From NCBI RefSeq assembly GCF_001550135.1, contig NZ_LRUE01000024.1, positions 248,001 to 312,000 on the forward strand: a DNA stretch of 64,000 nucleotides. Direction: 5' to 3'. The DNA is from Pseudoalteromonas shioyasakiensis (GTDB lineage Bacteria > Pseudomonadota > Gammaproteobacteria > Enterobacterales > Alteromonadaceae). The stretch's first letter is position 1. The number at the start of each line of letters is the position of its first letter. Position numbers and translations under genes: made by a program. The notes under the pieces are model-generated. The model did no database searches. It was not told the DNA's origin and saw only the letters and a list, made by a program, of their open reading frames with translations. Of this stretch, positions 61,099 through 64,000 are shown in pieces.

Positions 61099-62649
61099 TT
61101 AAAGCTTTTCTAAATTATCCAAGCACCAGTTAGCCCGTTTGAGAGTGGCTTGCTGTACAGATTCATCCTGTTTATACCAGTTTTTATAAATCATACCGAT
61201 ACGTGGGTTTTGTGAAAGCTGCTGTTCGTGCTCTAACATAAAATGCCAATATAGGCTGTTGAATGGGCAAGCATCCTCAGTGGCTTTTTCTTTAATGTTG
61301 TAGCTACAATGTTTGCAGTAATCACTCATTTTGTTGATGTAATTTCCACTGGCTGCATAGGGCTTAGTGGCAATTAAGCCACCGTCAGCAAATTGGCTCA
61401 TACCCCGAGTGTTGGGCATTTCTACCCATTCTATGGCGTCGATATAAATACCTAAATACCATTCATCTACTTCACTTGGCTCAATAGCGGTTAATAAGCA
61501 AAAGTTACCCGTGATCATCAAACGTTGTATGTGGTGTGCATAAGCTGTCTGCAGGCTTTGTGTAATGGCATGGTGCATGCAATTCATGTTTGTTTTGCCA
61601 TGCCAAAAATAGTCGGGTAGGGTGCGCTTTGCATTTAAGGCATTTTTGCTGGCGTAATCAGGCATATTTTGCCAATAAATACCACGTACATACTCGCGCC
61701 AACCGAGAATTTGCCTGATAAAACCTTCAACTTGCGCAATATCAATAGGTTGCTTATCAAAGCTAGTTAACACTTGCTCGATGACCTGCATCGGGTGCAG
61801 CATTTTAGTATTAAGGGCAAACGATAAACGGCTGTGATACAAAGACCATTGGTACTGGGACTGGCATGTCATAGCATCCTGAAACTGACCAAAATGAACC
61901 AGTAAATGGTCGCAAAAAAAATCGAGTAACTGCTTTGCTTCAGCGCGTGTGGTTGGCCAAATTAACGTATCGCTGCACTCACCAAAGGTGTTTACTTTGT
62001 GCATTTCTACTCGTTTAAGGATGTGGCTAACATCGTGACCGAAACATAAAGGTTCTGGGATTTCTTTAAGATCGTTCGGTTTTAACTTGTTTCTATTTTG
62101 CTGATCAAAATTCCATTTGCCGCCACGAGGTTGATTATCATCGTCCATTAAAATATTAAAACGTTTGCGCATAGCACGATAAAAAAACTCCATTTTTACC
62201 GGCTTATTTGGCTTAAAGTGCTGGCCAATATCATTAAAAGGTAGTAGAAAGTGTTCCGAATCAACTGCATTGACATTAAATTCGCTCTGCTGTGAAAAGT
62301 CTGCAAGTTGCTTTTTAAGGCGGTATTCGTCTGGATATTGGTACTCAATATTCTGGCATTGATAATGCTTAGCTAACCGGGTCAGTAGCTCTGATAGTGA
62401 GTCATCATCTTGTGTGTCATCGAGTGTCAGATGCAGGCAGTTTAAATTCGCTTTTGTTAGTGCATTAGCAAAGTTTTCCATTGCAGCAAAGAAGGCGACC
62501 ACTTTTTGTAGGTGGTGCTTTACGTAGTTTGTTTCTTGTTTTAATTCGGCGATGACATAAAGCGTGTCTGGTTGTGATTTTTCTTTAAACCAGGTGTGGC
62601 TTGCATTAAGTTGATCGCCAAAAATAAATCTTAAGGTGGTGTATTGCAC
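61099..62649 (-). CDS. Photolyase/cryptochrome-like protein with Fe-S cluster
   Basis: A 516-residue protein of the Fe-S bacterial cryptochrome/photolyase (PhrB, CryPro) group, which repairs (6-4) photoproducts or senses blue light. The N-terminal Rossmann half begins TTLRFIFGDQLNASHTWF; the helical half contains the FAD-pocket segment WREYVRGIYW, and a C-terminal cysteine set CKHCSY...CPF (four cysteines in all in the helical half) would hold the 4Fe-4S cluster. The start is taken as GTG with an AAAGG site; a TTG 15 codons earlier opens the longest frame. Confidence 0.88.
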   Translation of the reverse strand: MQYTTLRFIFGDQLNASHTWFKEKSQPDTLYVIAELKQETNYVKHHLQKVVAFFAAMENFANALTKANLNCLHLTLDDTQDDDSLSELLTRLAKHYQCQNIEYQYPDEYRLKKQLADFSQQSEFNVNAVDSEHFLLPFNDIGQHFKPNKPVKMEFFYRAMRKRFNILMDDDNQPRGGKWNFDQQNRNKLKPNDLKEIPEPLCFGHDVSHILKRVEMHKVNTFGECSDTLIWPTTRAEAKQLLDFFCDHLLVHFGQFQDAMTCQSQYQWSLYHSRLSFALNTKMLHPMQVIEQVLTSFDKQPIDIAQVEGFIRQILGWREYVRGIYWQNMPDYASKNALNAKRTLPDYFWHGKTNMNCMHHAITQSLQTAYAHHIQRLMITGNFCLLTAIEPSEVDEWYLGIYIDAIEWVEMPNTRGMSQFADGGLIATKPYAASGNYINKMSDYCKHCSYNIKEKATEDACPFNSLYWHFMLEHEQQLSQNPRIGMIYKNWYKQDESVQQATLKRANWCLDNLEKL

Positions 62650-62777
62650 TTCTAATAGCCTTTGCAGCAAGTAATCTAGGTAACTACGAAGCAATCACAA
62701 AGATAGATCGATAAATATAGTCTATAAAAGGTACATTAGTGGCATTTTTAATGAGTCATTACTAAGGAAGGGTCGAG

Positions 62778-63551
62778 ATGAAAATTAACTTACATTTACT
62801 ATTTATAAGCCTGTTAGTTTGCCCTTTGGCCCACAGCACTGTTTATCACTGTGAGAAAAACGGTGTTGCTGAATTTAGCCAACAGCCCTGTGGCAAAGAT
62901 GCAAAGTTGATTACCATTAAAGAACAAAACCCACACCTTTCGGGCGCGTCAGATAATGCTGTACAAGCATCATCAGGTAAAGATACCGCAGAGGTCGACC
63001 GTTATATCCGCTTAAAGCAAATCGATGCGCAAATAGCAGAACATAACAATAAAATTGATACATTCAAGCTCAAAATGGACAGGGAAATAGTGGCTTTATC
63101 TGAGCAATCAGATGCTCAGCTACGTAACTTGGTGGGGGCTAAAAAACAAGCTGCAATCGCCAAACAAATGACCGCAGTATCTGAGCGTTACGGCGTGCTT
63201 ATCGACAGTGAGCAGCGCAGTATTGATAGACTCACGGCTGAAAAATACACGTTAACTTCATCTGCAAATACGGTTGCTAATAATGAGGTGGCTAGTTTTA
63301 TTCGCTCAAAACAAATTATGCGTAAAATTTCAGAGCATGAAAATAAAATAGATACTTATCAAAGTGAGTTAAACATGCAAATGTCAGAACTTGAGCAACA
63401 ACTAAGTAGCCGCCCTCGTAATTTAGCTGATGCGAATAGCGATAACGCACTAGCTGACAAAATGACAGCTTTAACGAGTCGTTTTAATACCTTAATTGCC
63501 ATTGAACAAAAACAAATAGATAGGCTCAACAGCGAATTGACCAAACTATGA
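62778..63551 (+). CDS. Exported DUF4124-domain protein with duplicated coiled region
   Basis: A 257-residue exported protein. A signal peptide (about 1-20, ending LAHS) precedes a short DUF4124 domain with TVYHCEKNGVAEFSQQPCG and a disulfide-capable cysteine pair. The rest is mostly helical: two similar units of about 80 residues, one from RYIRLKQIDAQIAEHNNKIDTF and one from SFIRSKQIMRKISEHENKIDTY, each ending in IDRL followed by a charged turn. Function unknown; such proteins probably act in the envelope. The stop overlaps that of the convergent globin-like gene by six bases. Confidence 0.85.
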   Translation: MKINLHLLFISLLVCPLAHSTVYHCEKNGVAEFSQQPCGKDAKLITIKEQNPHLSGASDNAVQASSGKDTAEVDRYIRLKQIDAQIAEHNNKIDTFKLKMDREIVALSEQSDAQLRNLVGAKKQAAIAKQMTAVSERYGVLIDSEQRSIDRLTAEKYTLTSSANTVANNEVASFIRSKQIMRKISEHENKIDTYQSELNMQMSELEQQLSSRPRNLADANSDNALADKMTALTSRFNTLIAIEQKQIDRLNSELTKL

Positions 63552-64000
63552 GCTTAAGCGTGCTGGGCAATAGGCGTTAAACGACACCACATTTGAATAA
63601 GCAAACAAGTAACTTTTTACGATGTTGGCAAATATTCTCGTAGCTTGCAGCCAAGCTTGATGTAATTGCGCACTAATGTGGTGAATATACGATTTGCGCG
63701 TATCAATAAAGGCATCGCAAAGGGTATCGATATCTTCAAATGACACATTTAAAAAGCTGAGGTTATTCGCTAAATAATGAATAAACGGCGTGACTTGCTG
63801 TAAGTCATCGAGGTGGCTCACTACTTTGTTGAGCGCACAGTAAAGAATATAGCTGCGCTTAGTTATGCTTTCTTGCTCAGGCACTGTCATGGTTAATTGA
63901 CGAGTACTAAGACTGCGATGATATGCGCTTGTAAACTGATGGAAATCCGGTTTTAGCAATTCAATATCTTGTAGTAACAGTCTTTTTTGAAATGAAGATA
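63546..64000 (-). CDS. Globin-like protein, 5' part outside window
   Basis: The frame is open to the right edge of the window, so the start lies beyond 64000; TTG at 63959 is only an internal codon. The visible 151 residues are helical and resemble a bacterial globin: SSFQKRLLLQDIELLKPDFHQFTSAYHRSL at the start, then FLNVSFEDIDTLCDAFIDTRKSY and HQAWLQATRIFANIV. The residue where the haem-binding proximal histidine is expected (in the stretch DTRKSY) is not obviously a histidine, so haem binding is doubtful. Family assignment is by pattern only. Confidence 0.5.
   Translation of the reverse strand, partial: SSFQKRLLLQDIELLKPDFHQFTSAYHRSLSTRQLTMTVPEQESITKRSYILYCALNKVVSHLDDLQQVTPFIHYLANNLSFLNVSFEDIDTLCDAFIDTRKSYIHHISAQLHQAWLQATRIFANIVKSYLFAYSNVVSFNAYCPARLSS

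Noticed and set aside
1..64000. Prophage, transposon, tRNA or rRNA genes anywhere in the window
   Set aside because: No integrase, transposase, phage structural gene, terminal inverted repeats or RNA-gene signatures were seen; a tRNA scan and rRNA search would be decisive.

Overview
The window looks like chromosomal DNA from a marine gammaproteobacterium of the Alteromonadales, most likely Pseudoalteromonas or a close relative. This rests on moderately low GC, the protein families present, and a housekeeping backbone in the same order as in other gammaproteobacteria. Nearly all of it is coding, in short operons separated by clear rho-independent hairpins. I saw no rRNA, tRNA, insertion sequence, prophage or CRISPR array.

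Layout. 1-5.9 kb: end of a GGDEF-EAL protein, a yciH-type factor, a STAS plus REC-PP2C-HATPase partner-switching pair, a GAF protein and an aromatic/aspartate aminotransferase. 5.9-14.2 kb (minus strand): an ECF sigma factor with its DUF3379 anti-sigma partner, and a MoxR/DUF58/DUF4381/VWA/VWA-TPR/BatD operon. 14.5-18.0 kb: fadI-fadJ behind a FadR-like operator. 18-26.6 kb: a GNAT acetyltransferase, a YjbR-type protein, the EF-P paralogue yeiP (efpL), then a second MoxR cluster (RDD, SpoIIM, DUF4129, DUF4350, MoxR, DUF58). 26.6-34.8 kb: small membrane proteins, a second GGDEF-EAL protein, an M16 protease, sixA, and a RidA/ASCH/SDR run.

34.9-40.4 kb holds the most unusual locus. It is a compact two-gene unit encoding a membrane TrkA/RCK-RyR-SLOG protein and a membrane TIR-WD40 protein. 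The domain logic is that of a nucleotide-sensing or NAD-consuming conflict (immune) module. It sits between core genes and its 3' end overlaps the end of an AEC transporter gene.

40.4-57 kb: the conserved smrB/prmB-aroC and epmC-yfcL blocks, split by an insert of LysR/GST, a diguanylate cyclase and two paralogous Cache-HD-GYP phosphodiesterases, one with a periplasmic solute-binding-protein domain spliced into its sensor. An AbgT-family transporter and a heptamer-repeat locus follow. 57.4-64 kb: deaD, grxA, a TlpA-like thioredoxin, an Hsp20 gene with a sigma32-like promoter and a ROSE-like RNA thermometer, an Fe-S photolyase-like gene, a DUF4124 protein and the 3' part of a globin-like gene.

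Themes: cyclic-di-GMP turnover (five enzymes), two complete MoxR-AAA/VWA-type operons, fatty-acid beta-oxidation, translation-quality genes (yeiP, epmC, smrB, prmB, yciH), and stress response. Ribosome-binding sites and overlaps were used to choose starts; several differ from the longest open frame.
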